The notes: generated from the sequence alone by a model not told the origin. Counted from the stretch's first letter, positions 16,445-26,103 are shown. The stretch is 51,453 bases of DNA from Clostridia bacterium (GCA_017512905.1 JAFWEL010000097.1:1-51453), one strand, 5' to 3'. Made by a program: numbers and translations.

Positions 16445-17438
16445 TCGTCGGCACCTCCAATCCCTCCGACGCGCGGATGCGCGGGTCGATGCGCTCATTG
16501 ATGATCTGCCCCAGCATGTTGGCGAAGATGATCACCACGCCCGTCAGCATGCACAGTACCATCAGCATGTTGTAATCCTTCCAGCGGGCACTCTCATAGG
16601 ACAGCGTACCGATGCCGGGATAGGAGAACACCGTCTCGATGATGTAGGTGCCGCCCAGGATATGAGGCACCGATATCGCCATCAGGCTGATGTAGGAAGG
16701 CAGTATGCCCCGCAGGCAGTGGCGGAACAGGATCTGCCCCCGGCTCAGGCCCTTCGACTTGGCCAACAGCACATAGTCCGCCCGGATCTCCTCCAGCAGC
16801 TTGTTTCTTATCATATAAGCGTAATACCACAGATGGCTCAAAATCATCACCGCCATGGGCAGGATCAGGTGGCGCAGCCGGTCGCCGATGTCGTTCTCTT
16901 TGCCAATGGTATAAGCTCCGCTGGAGGGCAGCAGCCGCCAGATCACGCTGAAGAACAGTATCAGCACCAGCGACAGCCAGAATTCCGGCACACAGCTCAA
17001 TACCGTGCCCGCCTTGCTGATGATCTTATCCAGCCAGCTCTCCTCCCGCCAGGCGCAGAGGATCCCCAGCAGCAGCGCCAGCACAAAGGTCAGCAGGAAC
17101 CCCGGCAGACCCAACAGCAGTGTATTGCCAATACGGGCGGCGATCACGTCCAGCACGTCCTGCTTGTACTTGTAGGAGATGCCAAACTCGCCCCGCAGCG
17201 CCCCCTCCAGCCAGCGCACGTACTGCGTCGTTAACGGCGCGTTCAGTCCCAGGCGCTCCATGGTCTGCCGGCGCTCCGCGGGCGACATCTTCTCGGTGCG
17301 CTCGCCGTAGTAGGACACCAGCGGGTCCCCCGGGGACAGCCGGGACACGGCGAAAACAATGACGGACAGCGCAAGCACACTGGCCAGGAATATGGCCAGC
17401 TTTTTTATGAGATAAGGAATCCAGTTTTTCCGCGTCAT
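16434..17438 (-). CDS. oppB: Oligopeptide ABC transporter permease (OppB/DppB)
   Basis: A 334-residue permease with six membrane helices. It opens with the usual KLAIFLASVLALSVIVFAVSRLSPGDP and has the family loop LRHCLRG-like segment (KSKGLSRGQILFRHCLRGIL) that docks on the ATPases. It pairs with OppC to form the membrane channel. It starts 4 bp after the oppF stop, with GGAG inside the end of oppF as its likely ribosome site. Confidence 0.93.
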   Translation of the reverse strand: MTRKNWIPYLIKKLAIFLASVLALSVIVFAVSRLSPGDPLVSYYGERTEKMSPAERRQTMERLGLNAPLTTQYVRWLEGALRGEFGISYKYKQDVLDVIAARIGNTLLLGLPGFLLTFVLALLLGILCAWREESWLDKIISKAGTVLSCVPEFWLSLVLILFFSVIWRLLPSSGAYTIGKENDIGDRLRHLILPMAVMILSHLWYYAYMIRNKLLEEIRADYVLLAKSKGLSRGQILFRHCLRGILPSYISLMAISVPHILGGTYIIETVFSYPGIGTLSYESARWKDYNMLMVLCMLTGVVIIFANMLGQIINERIDPRIRASEGLEVPTNEP

Positions 17439-17442
17439 GCCG

Positions 17443-18336
17443 TCATCGCTCCATCAGTACATAGTGGTCGAAGCCGACCCTTGTCCATTCCTGCCGGGTG
17501 ACGTATTCAGGCGCATGGTAGACGGGAATCTCCCGGCTCCGCTCCCGCCTCGGGTCGGGGATGGGCATGGCGGCCAGCAGCGCCTTTGTGTAGGGGTGCT
17601 GGGGGGAATCGTACAGCTGTCTTGTGGGCGCGAGCTCCACCAGCCGACCCTTGGACATCACCCCCACCCGGTCGCACAGGAATTCCACCATCGCCAGGTC
17701 GTGGGCGATGAACAGGAACGTGAAGCCGTGCTCGGCCTGCAGGTGCTTGAACAGGTTGACGATCTGCGCCTGTATGGACACGTCCAGCGACGCGATGGGC
17801 TCGTCGGCCACGATCAGCTTCGGCTTCATCAAAAGCGCCCGGGCGATGCTGACCCGCTGGCGCTGGCCGCCGGAGAGCTCGCCGGGTCGGGATTCCAGAA
17901 CGCCCGGGTCGAGGCCCACAAAGTCCAGGTTTTGTATGAGCAGCTTTTCCCGCGCCTCCCGGTCCCGGGAGAGGCCGTGGATGTCCAGGGGCTCGGACAG
18001 TATGCGCCGCACGCTCATCCGGGGGTTCAGCGCGGAGCCGGAGTCCTGGAAGATGATCTGCCGCTCCTTTTGCAGCCTGACGTTTTCATCGCGGGAGAGC
18101 TTTGCGGCGTTCACGTCGATGCCGTCGTAGATGACCCGGCCCCCGGTGGGCTTCAGGATGCCCATGACGCACCGCGCCACCGTGGATTTTCCGGAGCCGG
18201 ACTCCCCCACCAGGCCCAGGATCTCGCCCCGGTCGATGGCAAAGGACACGTCTTTCAACGCGTCGATGGCGATTTTGCGGGTCAGGTGGAAGCGGTGGGA
18301 CAGGTGTTCCACGCGCACGTAGTCACTGTTCAGCAT
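17443..18336 (-). CDS. oppF: Oligopeptide ABC transporter ATP-binding protein (OppF/AppF)
   Basis: A 297-residue ATPase. Walker A is GESGSGKST, the signature is LSGGQRQRVSIARALLMKP, Walker B is KLIVADEPIASLD, and the switch His is in FIAHDL. The C-terminal Opp/Dpp extension (oligo_HPY) is present in short form (PYTKALLAAMPIPDP). The ATG at 18336 follows GGAGG by 5 nt and overlaps the end of oppD by 14 bp; an ATG four codons earlier has no site. Confidence 0.92.
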   Translation of the reverse strand: MLNSDYVRVEHLSHRFHLTRKIAIDALKDVSFAIDRGEILGLVGESGSGKSTVARCVMGILKPTGGRVIYDGIDVNAAKLSRDENVRLQKERQIIFQDSGSALNPRMSVRRILSEPLDIHGLSRDREAREKLLIQNLDFVGLDPGVLESRPGELSGGQRQRVSIARALLMKPKLIVADEPIASLDVSIQAQIVNLFKHLQAEHGFTFLFIAHDLAMVEFLCDRVGVMSKGRLVELAPTRQLYDSPQHPYTKALLAAMPIPDPRRERSREIPVYHAPEYVTRQEWTRVGFDHYVLMER

Positions 18337-19342
18337 GGGGTCCTCCATGAATGGGCGATTGTACCTTCGGCGCGGCGGGGTCCAGCAGCCAGGTCGCCGC
18401 CGAATGGGTTTCGCTGATCCTGAACATCGGCGGCTGCTCCAGGTAGTCGATGCCCAGCGCGTAGGGATTCCGGCAGGCAAAGGCGTCTCCCCGGGGCGGA
18501 TGAATGAGTGATGGGGGCATGCCGGGGATGGCGTTCAGCATATCCCGCCCCCTGGACCAGGCGGGCAGGGCCTGAAGCAGCCCCCAGGTATAGGGGTGGC
18601 GCGGGTCGTAGAAAATGTCCTCCACTGTGCCCAGCTCCACAATGCGGCCCGCGTACATCACCGCCACCAGGTCCGCCACCCGGGCCACCACGCCCAGGTC
18701 GTGGGTGACGAACAGCGTGGCGGTGTGCAGCGTGGCCTGTATTTCCCGGAACAGGTCGAGGATTTGCGCCTGTATGGTCACGTCCAGCGCCGTGGTGGGC
18801 TCGTCCGCGAACAGTATGCGGGGATTGGAGGCCAGGGCAATGGCCATCACGCTGCGCTGGCGCATACCGCCGGAAAAGTTGTATGGGTAGAGCCTGCTGC
18901 GCTCCTCGGCGCGCTCGATGCCCACCAGCTCCATCATCTCCACGGCGCGCCTGTGGGCGTCTGTCCGGGAAATGCGCCGGTTGTGGACCCGCACGGCCTC
19001 GGCGATCTGGTCGCCCACGGGCATGACTGGGTTCAGCGTGGTCATGGGATCCTGGAACACCATGGCGAACATGCGGCCGCGCAGCTTGCGCATATCCCGC
19101 TCGCCGTAGTTCGTGATATCCACGCCATCCGCCATGATGCTGCCGGATTTGATCTTCGCCGTGCGTGGCAGCAGCTTCATCACGCTGCGGCACAACACGC
19201 TCTTTCCGCACCCGGATTCCCCCACCAGCGCCAGCACCTTGCCCTCCGGCAGGGAAAGGGACACGTCCCGCACCGCCTGCACCTCGCCCTCAGGGGTGTC
19301 AAAGCTGACGGAAAGGTCATTGATTTCAAGCAGATTGGACAT
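18323..19342 (-). CDS. oppD: Oligopeptide ABC transporter ATP-binding protein (OppD/DppD)
   Basis: A 339-residue ATPase with Walker A GESGCGKS, signature [19 protein letters not shown], Walker [13 protein letters not shown] and [10 protein letters not shown]. The C-terminal oligo_HPY domain holds the Cys-containing [14 protein letters not shown] stretch typical of OppD; only part of the usual four-Cys cluster is seen. It partners with OppF. It lies 196 bp after oppA with repeat copy 2 of the 90-bp family between, so read-through from oppA may be reduced. Confidence 0.92.
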   Translation of the reverse strand: MSNLLEINDLSVSFDTPEGEVQAVRDVSLSLPEGKVLALVGESGCGKSVLCRSVMKLLPRTAKIKSGSIMADGVDITNYGERDMRKLRGRMFAMVFQDPMTTLNPVMPVGDQIAEAVRVHNRRISRTDAHRRAVEMMELVGIERAEERSRLYPYNFSGGMRQRSVMAIALASNPRILFADEPTTALDVTIQAQILDLFREIQATLHTATLFVTHDLGVVARVADLVAVMYAGRIVELGTVEDIFYDPRHPYTWGLLQALPAWSRGRDMLNAIPGMPPSLIHPPRGDAFACRNPYALGIDYLEQPPMFRISETHSAATWLLDPAAPKVQSPIHGGPHAEQ

Positions 19343-19389
19343 GAAGCACTCCCGTTGCTGGTTTTATCATGTTTGTCAGAAACAGACAA

Positions 19390-19482
19390 GATCCTTCGAC
19401 TTCGCTTCGCTCCGCTCAGGATGACAGGTTTGCACAGCAGGGTTGTCATTCTGAGCGAAGGCGCAGCCGGAGTCGAAGAATC
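19390..19482. repeat. ~90-bp imperfect palindromic repeat, copy 2
   Basis: Arms GATCCTTCGACTTCGCTTCG... and ...GGAGTCGAAGAATC can form a long hairpin. Copy 1 is at 13064-13150. Here it sits between oppA and oppD inside an apparent operon. Confidence 0.78.
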
Positions 19483-19538
19483 CTTGTATTATTGCTCATT
19501 TAACGGCATCGGCAAGTCAGCAGCAAATGATTGGAAGC

Positions 19539-21059
19539 TCAGCCTTCCAGCGTCCATTCCGCCACGTTCCAGAAGATGCCCACGCCGTGGTGGCCCAGCA
19601 CCGTGTCAGCGGTGATGCCCTTCACCCGGGCGTCCACCACGTAGTCCGCGTCGATGTAGCAGAAAAAGGTGTAGGCGGGATCGTTGGCCAGCGCCACCTG
19701 GAAGTCCGCATAGGCCTTGGCGCGCGCTTCGCTGTCAAAGGTGCTGCGGGCGGCCAGCAGGGCGGCGTCCACGTCGGCGTTGGAATAGCCGGAGTAGTTG
19801 TTGCCCTGGTCGGTGCCGAACACCTTAAAGGTGTGGTCGTCGGCGTCGAAGGGGCTGCCCCAGCCGATCAGGAAGGCGTACTGCGTACCCCAGTCCACGG
19901 AGGCGGGGATCTCGACCTGCATATCGATTCCCACTTCCTTCAGCTGCTGGGAAGCGATCTGGGCCAGGTCGATGCGCACCTGGTCGCCGGCGCGGCAGTT
20001 GATCGGGAAGGAAATCTTCTCGCCGTTGCGATAGAAGAAGCCGTCCTCGCCGCGCTCGCAGCCGATGGACTCAAGGATTTCTACCGCCTTTTCGGGGTTG
20101 TAGTCGTAGTGCTCCACATCGGGATTGTTGTAGATGTTGCGCTGCAGCGGGCCGTAGGCCACGTCGCCCTGGCCCAGCAGCACCGCCTGGATCATCGCCT
20201 CGCGGTCGATGGCGTAGTTGATGGCGGGAATAATATCCTTGTTCTCCTGCCAGTAGGGATTCCAGAAGTTGAACAGTATGCCGCGGTAGTCGCTGGTCTT
20301 CATGCGATAGATGGCGTACTGGTCGTCGCCCTCGAACAGCTGGGCGTCCTTCGGGGTGACTTGGGCCATGTTCAGCTCGCCGGACTTGAGCTGCAGGGCC
20401 TTCACGTTGTCATCCTCGACGATCTTGAACACCACCGTGTCGATGTTCGGCGTGCCCAGGAAGTAGTTTTCATTCTTCGTCAGCGTGATGGCCTGGCCCT
20501 CGTCCCAGCGCTCCAGCTTGTAGGGGCCGGTGCCGACGGGGGCGCGGAAGTACGAGCTGGTCTGCATGTCCTCGCCCTCCAGCAGGTGCTTGGGCAGGAT
20601 GCCGATGGTCATGTACTCCAGGAAGGCGGCGTTGTTGCCCTCCAGCTCGAATTCCACCGTGTTGTCGTCCACCACGCGGATTTCCTTCACGTCGTTATAG
20701 TTGGAAGCGATCTCGGATTCATTGGCCGGGTCCATGATGGCCTCGATGGTAAACTTCACGTCCTCGGCGGTGAAGGGCTCGCCGTCGTGGAAGGTTACGC
20801 CCTTGGCCAGGTGGAAGGTGTAGGTGTGGGTGGGTTCGTCGTAATCCCAGCTTTCGGCCAGGCAGGGCACCACATTGTTGTCGGCGTCGTGAGCCGTCAG
20901 GCCGTTGAAGATGAGCAGGTTGATCTCGCCATGCTCGTCGATGGCCGGATTGATGCGGGTGTAGTCGCCGCTGCCGTACACCAGCGTGCCTTCGGCCAGG
21001 GCGGACGCCGCGGACAGCAGCATCAGCGTCGCGATCAGGAGCGCAAGGATCTTCTTCAT
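19539..21059 (-). CDS. oppA: Oligopeptide-binding protein of the Opp ABC transporter
   Basis: A 506-residue SBP_bac_5 family protein that captures peptides (or nickel or similar ligands) outside the membrane. The signal peptide (1-22) ends ASALAE. Family features are LVYGSGDYTRINPAIDEHGEINLLIFNGL, PCLAESWDYDEPTHTYTFHLAKGVTFHDGEPFTAEDVKFT and INYAIDREAMIQAVLLGQG. Notably there is no lipobox Cys, although Gram-positive binding proteins are normally lipoproteins. It heads the opp operon and has GGAGAG 8 nt before its ATG. Ligand identity is not visible. Confidence 0.92.
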   Translation of the reverse strand: MKKILALLIATLMLLSAASALAEGTLVYGSGDYTRINPAIDEHGEINLLIFNGLTAHDADNNVVPCLAESWDYDEPTHTYTFHLAKGVTFHDGEPFTAEDVKFTIEAIMDPANESEIASNYNDVKEIRVVDDNTVEFELEGNNAAFLEYMTIGILPKHLLEGEDMQTSSYFRAPVGTGPYKLERWDEGQAITLTKNENYFLGTPNIDTVVFKIVEDDNVKALQLKSGELNMAQVTPKDAQLFEGDDQYAIYRMKTSDYRGILFNFWNPYWQENKDIIPAINYAIDREAMIQAVLLGQGDVAYGPLQRNIYNNPDVEHYDYNPEKAVEILESIGCERGEDGFFYRNGEKISFPINCRAGDQVRIDLAQIASQQLKEVGIDMQVEIPASVDWGTQYAFLIGWGSPFDADDHTFKVFGTDQGNNYSGYSNADVDAALLAARSTFDSEARAKAYADFQVALANDPAYTFFCYIDADYVVDARVKGITADTVLGHHGVGIFWNVAEWTLEG

Positions 21060-21260
21060 GATGGTTTCTCTCCTTTTTCTGATTTACATCGCCGCGGTGA
21101 TTGACCATGCCTCTATTGTAATGGGCGGCGACGGCGATTCGCAAGCTCCCCGGGGGGATATTGAAGCGGGATTTAACCATCTATTAATCTGGCTGATCGA
21201 GGGAAGATGCCTGGTCGCGGGCGGGTGGCCGCTCGCCGGATGGCCCCGAGCATGCCGAAA

Positions 21261-21285
21261 CGGGGGCGGCACATCGCCGCCCCCG
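21261..21285 (-). terminator. Terminator after the sugar-binding protein gene
   Basis: A 10-bp GC stem (21261-21270 with 21276-21285), followed on the minus strand by TTTCGG. It is 30 bp past the stop of the gene at 21315. The rest of 21060-21260 shows no gene. Confidence 0.7.
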
Positions 21286-21314
21286 CATGGATGGGTTCAG
21301 GTCTTGTTCAGATG

Positions 21315-22988
21315 TTATTCGGCCACCGCGACCTTGGCGTCCACCTCGGGCTGATAGGTCTCGCAATCGAAGGCGTAGAGCTGCTCATAGCCGAAGCCGT
21401 TCAGCTGCTCGATCATCTCGTCCCACAGGGCCTCGAACTCGTCGTCGGACTCGCAGAAGATCAGGTTCCAGGTGTACTCGCACAGCTGCTTGTTCACGTC
21501 CACGCGCAGGGCGGCGATGTCGTTGTCGTCGGGCCTGGGGGTGAAGTCCACGCTGGGGCTGGCCAGCAGCTGGTTGTTCTTCTTCATGTAGTCCACGGAA
21601 TCCTCGGCGTCGAAGGTCTCCTGCCATTCCCGCTTCATGTCGGTCATGGTCATGTCCTTGTAGGACTGCCAGTACTTCTGGGCGAAGCGCTCGCCGGTGA
21701 TGTCGTTGACGCACAGGGCGGAAACGATCCACTGGTTGATCTGGTTGTTGCCGTCGTTGTAGCCACCCTCGCCGTACTCCTCGGGCACGGGCAGGTTGTC
21801 CATCAGGGCGTTATCCTTGTAGGGCACATACTTGCCGTCGTCGCCGACGATGTAGTTCAGGCCCTCGATGCCGCAGTGCTGGAAGGAAGCGCCTTCGGGG
21901 CTGGCGTACCAGTCCAGGAACTCCATGATGCGGTCGTACTTTTCACCTTCCACCTGGGCGCCGATGCCGAACATGCGGTCGGAGCCGAAGTAGCGGTCCG
22001 CGTCCGCATAGAAGAACATGTCGCCCACGGGGATGAAGATGAAGCCGGTGCCGGCGTTCAGGCGATCCACGCTGTTCCAGAAGCCGGTCTGCCAGCTGTA
22101 CCACATCAGGTCGGCGCGGCCCGTGGACAGCTTGTTGGCCACGTCGTCCCAGGGCTGCTCGCCGGACTCGGGATCGACAATGCCCATCTGATAGGCCTTG
22201 TTCAGGAACTTGGTGATCTTGTAGTAGGCGGCGTCGCGGTCATAGACCTTGGTGAAGGTGTTGTCCGGCTTCAGGATCGCGCTCTGCTTCAGCTTCTCGC
22301 CGTACCAGGTGGTCAGCTGCACCACGTTCGCGATGCCGATCATGTTGTCGTTGCCATCCCAGTCGCGCCACAGCGTAAAGGGATAGGCGGGATCGCCCTC
22401 CTCGTTGGTGGGATGGACCTCGTGGATCTTGGCCAGGCAGTCCAGCAGGTCGTCCAGGTTCTCCAGCTTCGGCCTGCCCACCTTGGTGTACAGATCCCAG
22501 CGGATCATCGGGGAGGAGTAGATCACGTCGTCGGTGATGGACGTGGGAGAGGTGTCGGTCATCTCGGAGGGAATGCCGTAGTACACGCCGTCCTCGCCGG
22601 TCAGGCCCTTGTTGTAGGCGTCGATCTGAGTCTTGAACTTCATGATGTTCTCGCACTCGGGCAACTTATCGCTGATATCGCGCACCAGGCCCGAGTCCAG
22701 CAGGTCGGAGAAGTCCTTCTTGTCCACGACGACCAGGTCGCCCAGGTTGCCCGTCTGGGCGCGGGTGGCGAACACCTCGTTGCCCACGACCTGGGGCGCG
22801 ATGATGTTCAGTTCGATGTTGAAGCGGTCCTTGATGACCTTGGCAAACCAGCCGGACTGGGTGCCGTTGTAGTTGGCGGCCGCGTCGTAGACGTCGATGA
22901 CCAGCGGAGCTTCCTCGGCCACCGCGCTGAACAGGCCCATGGAAAGCACCATGGCCAACACCAGCAGGACAGAGATAAACCGTTTCAT
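21315..22988 (-). CDS. Extracellular solute-binding protein (LplA-type)
   Basis: A 557-residue binding protein of the large LipO/LplA kind that partners with LplB/LplC permeases for complex or oligomeric sugars. The signal peptide (1-24) ends FSAVAE, again with no lipobox Cys. Typical stretches are the N-terminal VIDVYDAAANYNGTQSGWFAKVIKDRFNIELNI, YGIPSEM and the C-terminal EYTWNLIFCESDDEFEALWDEMIEQLNGFG. The start ATG has AAGGAGGGG 4 nt upstream; the frame upstream is open but is not the protein. It is the last gene of the operon lplB-lplC-SBP. Confidence 0.9.
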   Translation of the reverse strand: MKRFISVLLVLAMVLSMGLFSAVAEEAPLVIDVYDAAANYNGTQSGWFAKVIKDRFNIELNIIAPQVVGNEVFATRAQTGNLGDLVVVDKKDFSDLLDSGLVRDISDKLPECENIMKFKTQIDAYNKGLTGEDGVYYGIPSEMTDTSPTSITDDVIYSSPMIRWDLYTKVGRPKLENLDDLLDCLAKIHEVHPTNEEGDPAYPFTLWRDWDGNDNMIGIANVVQLTTWYGEKLKQSAILKPDNTFTKVYDRDAAYYKITKFLNKAYQMGIVDPESGEQPWDDVANKLSTGRADLMWYSWQTGFWNSVDRLNAGTGFIFIPVGDMFFYADADRYFGSDRMFGIGAQVEGEKYDRIMEFLDWYASPEGASFQHCGIEGLNYIVGDDGKYVPYKDNALMDNLPVPEEYGEGGYNDGNNQINQWIVSALCVNDITGERFAQKYWQSYKDMTMTDMKREWQETFDAEDSVDYMKKNNQLLASPSVDFTPRPDDNDIAALRVDVNKQLCEYTWNLIFCESDDEFEALWDEMIEQLNGFGYEQLYAFDCETYQPEVDAKVAVAE

Positions 22989-23041
22989 AATACCCCTCCT
23001 TATGTTATGTGATAAAAGGCCGAAGCCTTTGTATCCTTTTT

Positions 23042-23971
23042 TTATCCCTTCACCGCGCCGATCATGATGCCCTTGGTGAAGAAACGCTGGAAGAACGGGT
23101 AGACCAGCATCACCGGCAACACCACCACCACGGTGACCGTCATGCGCACCGAGGTGGCGGTGGCGGCGCGGGCCAGCGTGGCTGCCAAATTGCTGGAAGA
23201 GGTGGTGCTGCTGATCAGCGCTTTCAGGCTGTTCGCCTGGTTGATGTACTGGAACAGCACGTATTGCAGCGTGTTCAGCTTGTCGGTGTTGGTCATCAGC
23301 AGCAGCGTATCCTGGAAGGCGTTCCACTGGTTTACCGCCGCGAAGATGGCGATGGTGGCCAGGATCGGCTTGATGACCGGCAGCATGATGCTGAAGAATA
23401 TCCGCAGCGTACCCGCGCCGTCGATCTCCCCCGCGTCCTGAAGCTCACGGGGCACCGATTCGCAGAATGTCTTGCACAGTATGATGTAGAAGGGCTGGAT
23501 GATCGTGGGGAAGATGTAGCCCCAGAAGTTGTTGGTCATGCCCAGCTTGTCCATGGTCAGGTACCAGGGGATGATGCCGGCGTTGAAGTACATCGTCACC
23601 ACCACGAAGCGGTACCAGAACTTGCGCTTCCACAGCGTCTCGCGGGTGAACATATAGCCCAGGAAGCCGGCCACGATCACCGTCAGCGCCGTGCCGACCA
23701 CAGTCCTGAGCACAGAGATCTTTGCCGCGTCCAGCAGGCCGGGGATCTTGGTCACGTTGATGTAGTTCTGAAAGTGGATCTGCATCGGATAGAGGATGAC
23801 CTTGCCGCGCTCGGACAGATTGTTGGCGCTGATGGAGTTGATGAAGATATAGTAGAACGGATAGATGCACACGAAGGCGAAGATCGCATAGACCACGTAG
23901 GTGATCATGCTGATCAGCCGATCCGTAAAGCTCCTGTCCAGCTGTACGTCGTTGGGTTCCCGTTTGCTCAT
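23042..23971 (-). CDS. lplC: Sugar ABC transporter permease (LplC/YtcP-type)
   Basis: A 309-residue permease with six membrane helices. Family marks are ISMITYVVYAIFAFVCIYPFYYIFINSIS, the EAA loop PRELQDAGEIDGAGTLRIFFSIMLPVIKP and the end FFTKGIMIGAVKG, which is the usual C-terminus of this family. It forms the channel with LplB. The start has GGGAGGG 7 nt upstream. No ATPase gene is nearby; these systems commonly borrow a shared MsmK-type ATPase encoded elsewhere. Confidence 0.92.
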   Translation of the reverse strand: MSKREPNDVQLDRSFTDRLISMITYVVYAIFAFVCIYPFYYIFINSISANNLSERGKVILYPMQIHFQNYINVTKIPGLLDAAKISVLRTVVGTALTVIVAGFLGYMFTRETLWKRKFWYRFVVVTMYFNAGIIPWYLTMDKLGMTNNFWGYIFPTIIQPFYIILCKTFCESVPRELQDAGEIDGAGTLRIFFSIMLPVIKPILATIAIFAAVNQWNAFQDTLLLMTNTDKLNTLQYVLFQYINQANSLKALISSTTSSSNLAATLARAATATSVRMTVTVVVVLPVMLVYPFFQRFFTKGIMIGAVKG

Positions 23972-24030
23972 GGCCTATCCCTCCCGAAAGTCTGTCCCAT
24001 TGGGAAAACCGATCGCTTTCCAGGCTGGCC

Positions 24031-24948
24031 TCAGATGAAGCCATCGCCCCGTATCAGCTTGGAAACCGTATTGGTCACGGCGAGCAAGGCCACGCTGACG
24101 AGGCTCTTGAGCATACTGATGGCCGTGGACAGCGGGTAATTTTTGATGCTGCTGCGGGCGTAGTTATAGACGTACAGGTCCAGCACCTCTATGTATTTTC
24201 GGTTGAAGTCGTTCTGGAACACATAGTACTGCTCCATGCCGTTGCTCAGGAAGCTGGCGATGTTCAGCATGACGATGACGAAGTAAGTGGGCAATATGCT
24301 GGGAATGATGATGTGCCCGATGATCTGCATGCGAGTCGCGCCGTCCACCCGGGCAGCCTCCAGCATCTGCTCGTCGATGCCGGTGATGGCGGCCAGGTAC
24401 ATGATCGCTGCCCAGCCGGCGTTCTTCCACGTCAGCCACAGCCACATCTTGAACCACAGGTGATCCTTGGATTTCAGGAACGATATAGGCTTTTCGATCA
24501 GCTTCAGATCCATCAGCACCGAATTCACCGCGCCGTTGGAGCCGAATACGTTAAAGGCGATGGAGAACACCAGCACCCAGCTGATAAAGTTGGGCAGCGT
24601 GGTCACGGTCTGCACGAACTTCTGGTACGGACGGCACTTGATCTCATTGAGAAACACCGCGAAGATCATCGGGAACCAGGAGAACAGCAGCGATATGCCG
24701 CTCATGGCAAAGGTATTGCGCAGCACCCGCAGCACGTCCGCCGTGCGCACGGGGTTGGACACGATGTAATGGAACCACTTGAGGCCCACAAAGGTCTCGG
24801 CGCTGATGGGCTTGGGCGGCTGGTAGTCATGGAAGGCATATATCCAGCCGTACAGCGGAAAATAGGAAAAAACCAGCACAAGCAATATGAACGGCAGGAT
24901 ATAAAGGAATTCCCTGTAGGAACGGGCCTTTTTCGGATCGGTACGCAT
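24031..24948 (-). CDS. lplB: Sugar ABC transporter permease (LplB-type)
   Basis: A 305-residue permease. It starts REFLYILPFILLVLVFSYFPLYGWIYAFHDYQP and has the EAA loop EAARVDGATRMQIIGHIIIPSILP and the C-terminal LIRGDGFI, all standard for LplB. The ATG 24948 follows GGGAGGTG by 5 nt; earlier in-frame ATGs at 25032, 25014 and 24999 have no such site. It is first in its operon and divergent from the AraC regulator gene. Confidence 0.92.
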   Translation of the reverse strand: MRTDPKKARSYREFLYILPFILLVLVFSYFPLYGWIYAFHDYQPPKPISAETFVGLKWFHYIVSNPVRTADVLRVLRNTFAMSGISLLFSWFPMIFAVFLNEIKCRPYQKFVQTVTTLPNFISWVLVFSIAFNVFGSNGAVNSVLMDLKLIEKPISFLKSKDHLWFKMWLWLTWKNAGWAAIMYLAAITGIDEQMLEAARVDGATRMQIIGHIIIPSILPTYFVIVMLNIASFLSNGMEQYYVFQNDFNRKYIEVLDLYVYNYARSSIKNYPLSTAISMLKSLVSVALLAVTNTVSKLIRGDGFI

Positions 24949-25083
24949 GCGGGCACCTCCCAACCGGCGTTCGACGCGAAGGTTCGCGTCCTGATTCATG
25001 GACAGGTTCGGCATCGATTGGTAACCATTCATTAATATAATATCAGTGCAACCCTTAACATACAAGTCAAAAGCAGGCAAAAG

Positions 25084-25167
25084 AGGGGACAAAAATAGCC
25101 TACGCAAAAAATGAGTTTTCAAACGACAAGATTTGATATATAATATACACAGGGGACAAAAACAGCC
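25084..25167. promoter_or_regulatory. Divergent promoter region with direct-repeat operator
   Basis: AGGGGACAAAAATAGCC (25084-25100) and AGGGGACAAAAACAGCC (25151-25167) match at 16 of 17 positions and are 67 bp apart, flanking a TATAAT at 25139-25144 (with TTTTCA 17 bp upstream). This fits binding of an AraC-type regulator between araC and lplB. Confidence 0.6.
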
Positions 25168-25187
25168 ATCCGGGGAGGACATACTCC

Positions 25188-26009
25188 ATGACCGTATTTT
25201 ATGAAGCGCGGGATGAAAACCTTTTCATCGGCCCGATGACCCGCTATCCCTATCCGCTGCACATCCATGAGCTCGTGGAGCTGGCCTGTGTGCTGCGGGG
25301 CGAGGTGACGATGCAGATCGACGGCCGGGTCTATACGCTGCTTCCCGGGGACATCGCCGTGGTGTTCCCGCTGATCCCCCACAGCTTTGACCGGCTGAGC
25401 CCGGACACCGTGGGCCTGGCCGCCTTCTTCCTGGCCGACACCATCCCTCAACTCACCCCCGCCCTTCTCAACGCGCTGCCCGAATCGCCGGTACTGCGCA
25501 GCGAGGCGGTGAACGCCGAGGCGCGCCTGGCCGTCGACCGGCTGGCGCGCATACCGGAGGGCGAGGCCTCTCCCTCCCGGATGGCGTACCTGCACCTGCT
25601 GGTCGCCAACGCCCTGAGCGAAATGCATTTGCGGCCCATCGCCACCTACGGCGAGCAGGGTCTGGCCTACCGCATATTCAAATACATCTCTGACCACGCC
25701 TGCGAAGCCATCACCCTTGACAACACGGCCCGGGGCCTGGGCATCAGCGCCTCCCATCTGTCCCACCTGTTTTCCCAGCGCTTCCACATCAACTTCCGGC
25801 GCTTCGTCAATGCCATCCGCATCGACCGGGCAAAGCTGCTGATGCGCGATCCCCGCATGACCCTCACATCCATCTGCTACAGCTGCGGCTATGGGAACAT
25901 CCGCACCTTCCGCCGCGCCTTCCTCCGGGAAACAGGCATGCTGCCCAGCGAATACTGTCAAAAGCAGCGCGGCACTGAGGACCCATGCCGCGCCGCTCTG
26001 CCCGAATGA
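25188..26009 (+). CDS. AraC-family transcriptional regulator
   Basis: A 273-residue regulator. The N-terminal cupin domain (LHIHELVELACVLRGEVTMQIDGRVYTLLPGDIAVVFPLIPHSF) should sense a sugar or its derivative. The C-terminal double HTH (about 180-265) holds LDNTARGLGISASHLSHLFSQRF and SICYSCGYGNIRTFRRAFLRETGMLPSEY. It is divergent from lplB and, by the usual rule, controls that importer, probably through the 17-bp direct repeats in between. The start has GGGGAGGAC about 8 nt upstream. Confidence 0.92.
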   Translation: MTVFYEARDENLFIGPMTRYPYPLHIHELVELACVLRGEVTMQIDGRVYTLLPGDIAVVFPLIPHSFDRLSPDTVGLAAFFLADTIPQLTPALLNALPESPVLRSEAVNAEARLAVDRLARIPEGEASPSRMAYLHLLVANALSEMHLRPIATYGEQGLAYRIFKYISDHACEAITLDNTARGLGISASHLSHLFSQRFHINFRRFVNAIRIDRAKLLMRDPRMTLTSICYSCGYGNIRTFRRAFLRETGMLPSEYCQKQRGTEDPCRAALPE

Positions 26010-26041
26010 AATGCGAATGGGGTATTATTCCGTCATATACA

Positions 26042-26076
26042 AATTCTGATTTGTCGCAACGCGACAAATCAGAATT
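26042..26076. repeat. 35-bp palindromic repeat, copy 2
   Basis: Identical to copy 1 at 7923-7957 in both arms and loop. It lies between the convergent araC and tetR genes and may work as a terminator. Confidence 0.9.
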
Positions 26077-26103
26077 CGTCATCCCATACAGACAAAATAA
26101 ATA

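Noticed and set aside
26042-26076. Phage attachment site at the perfect palindrome
   Set aside because: No integrase or phage genes lie near any copy, and the copies are intergenic palindromes rather than direct repeats bounding an insert.
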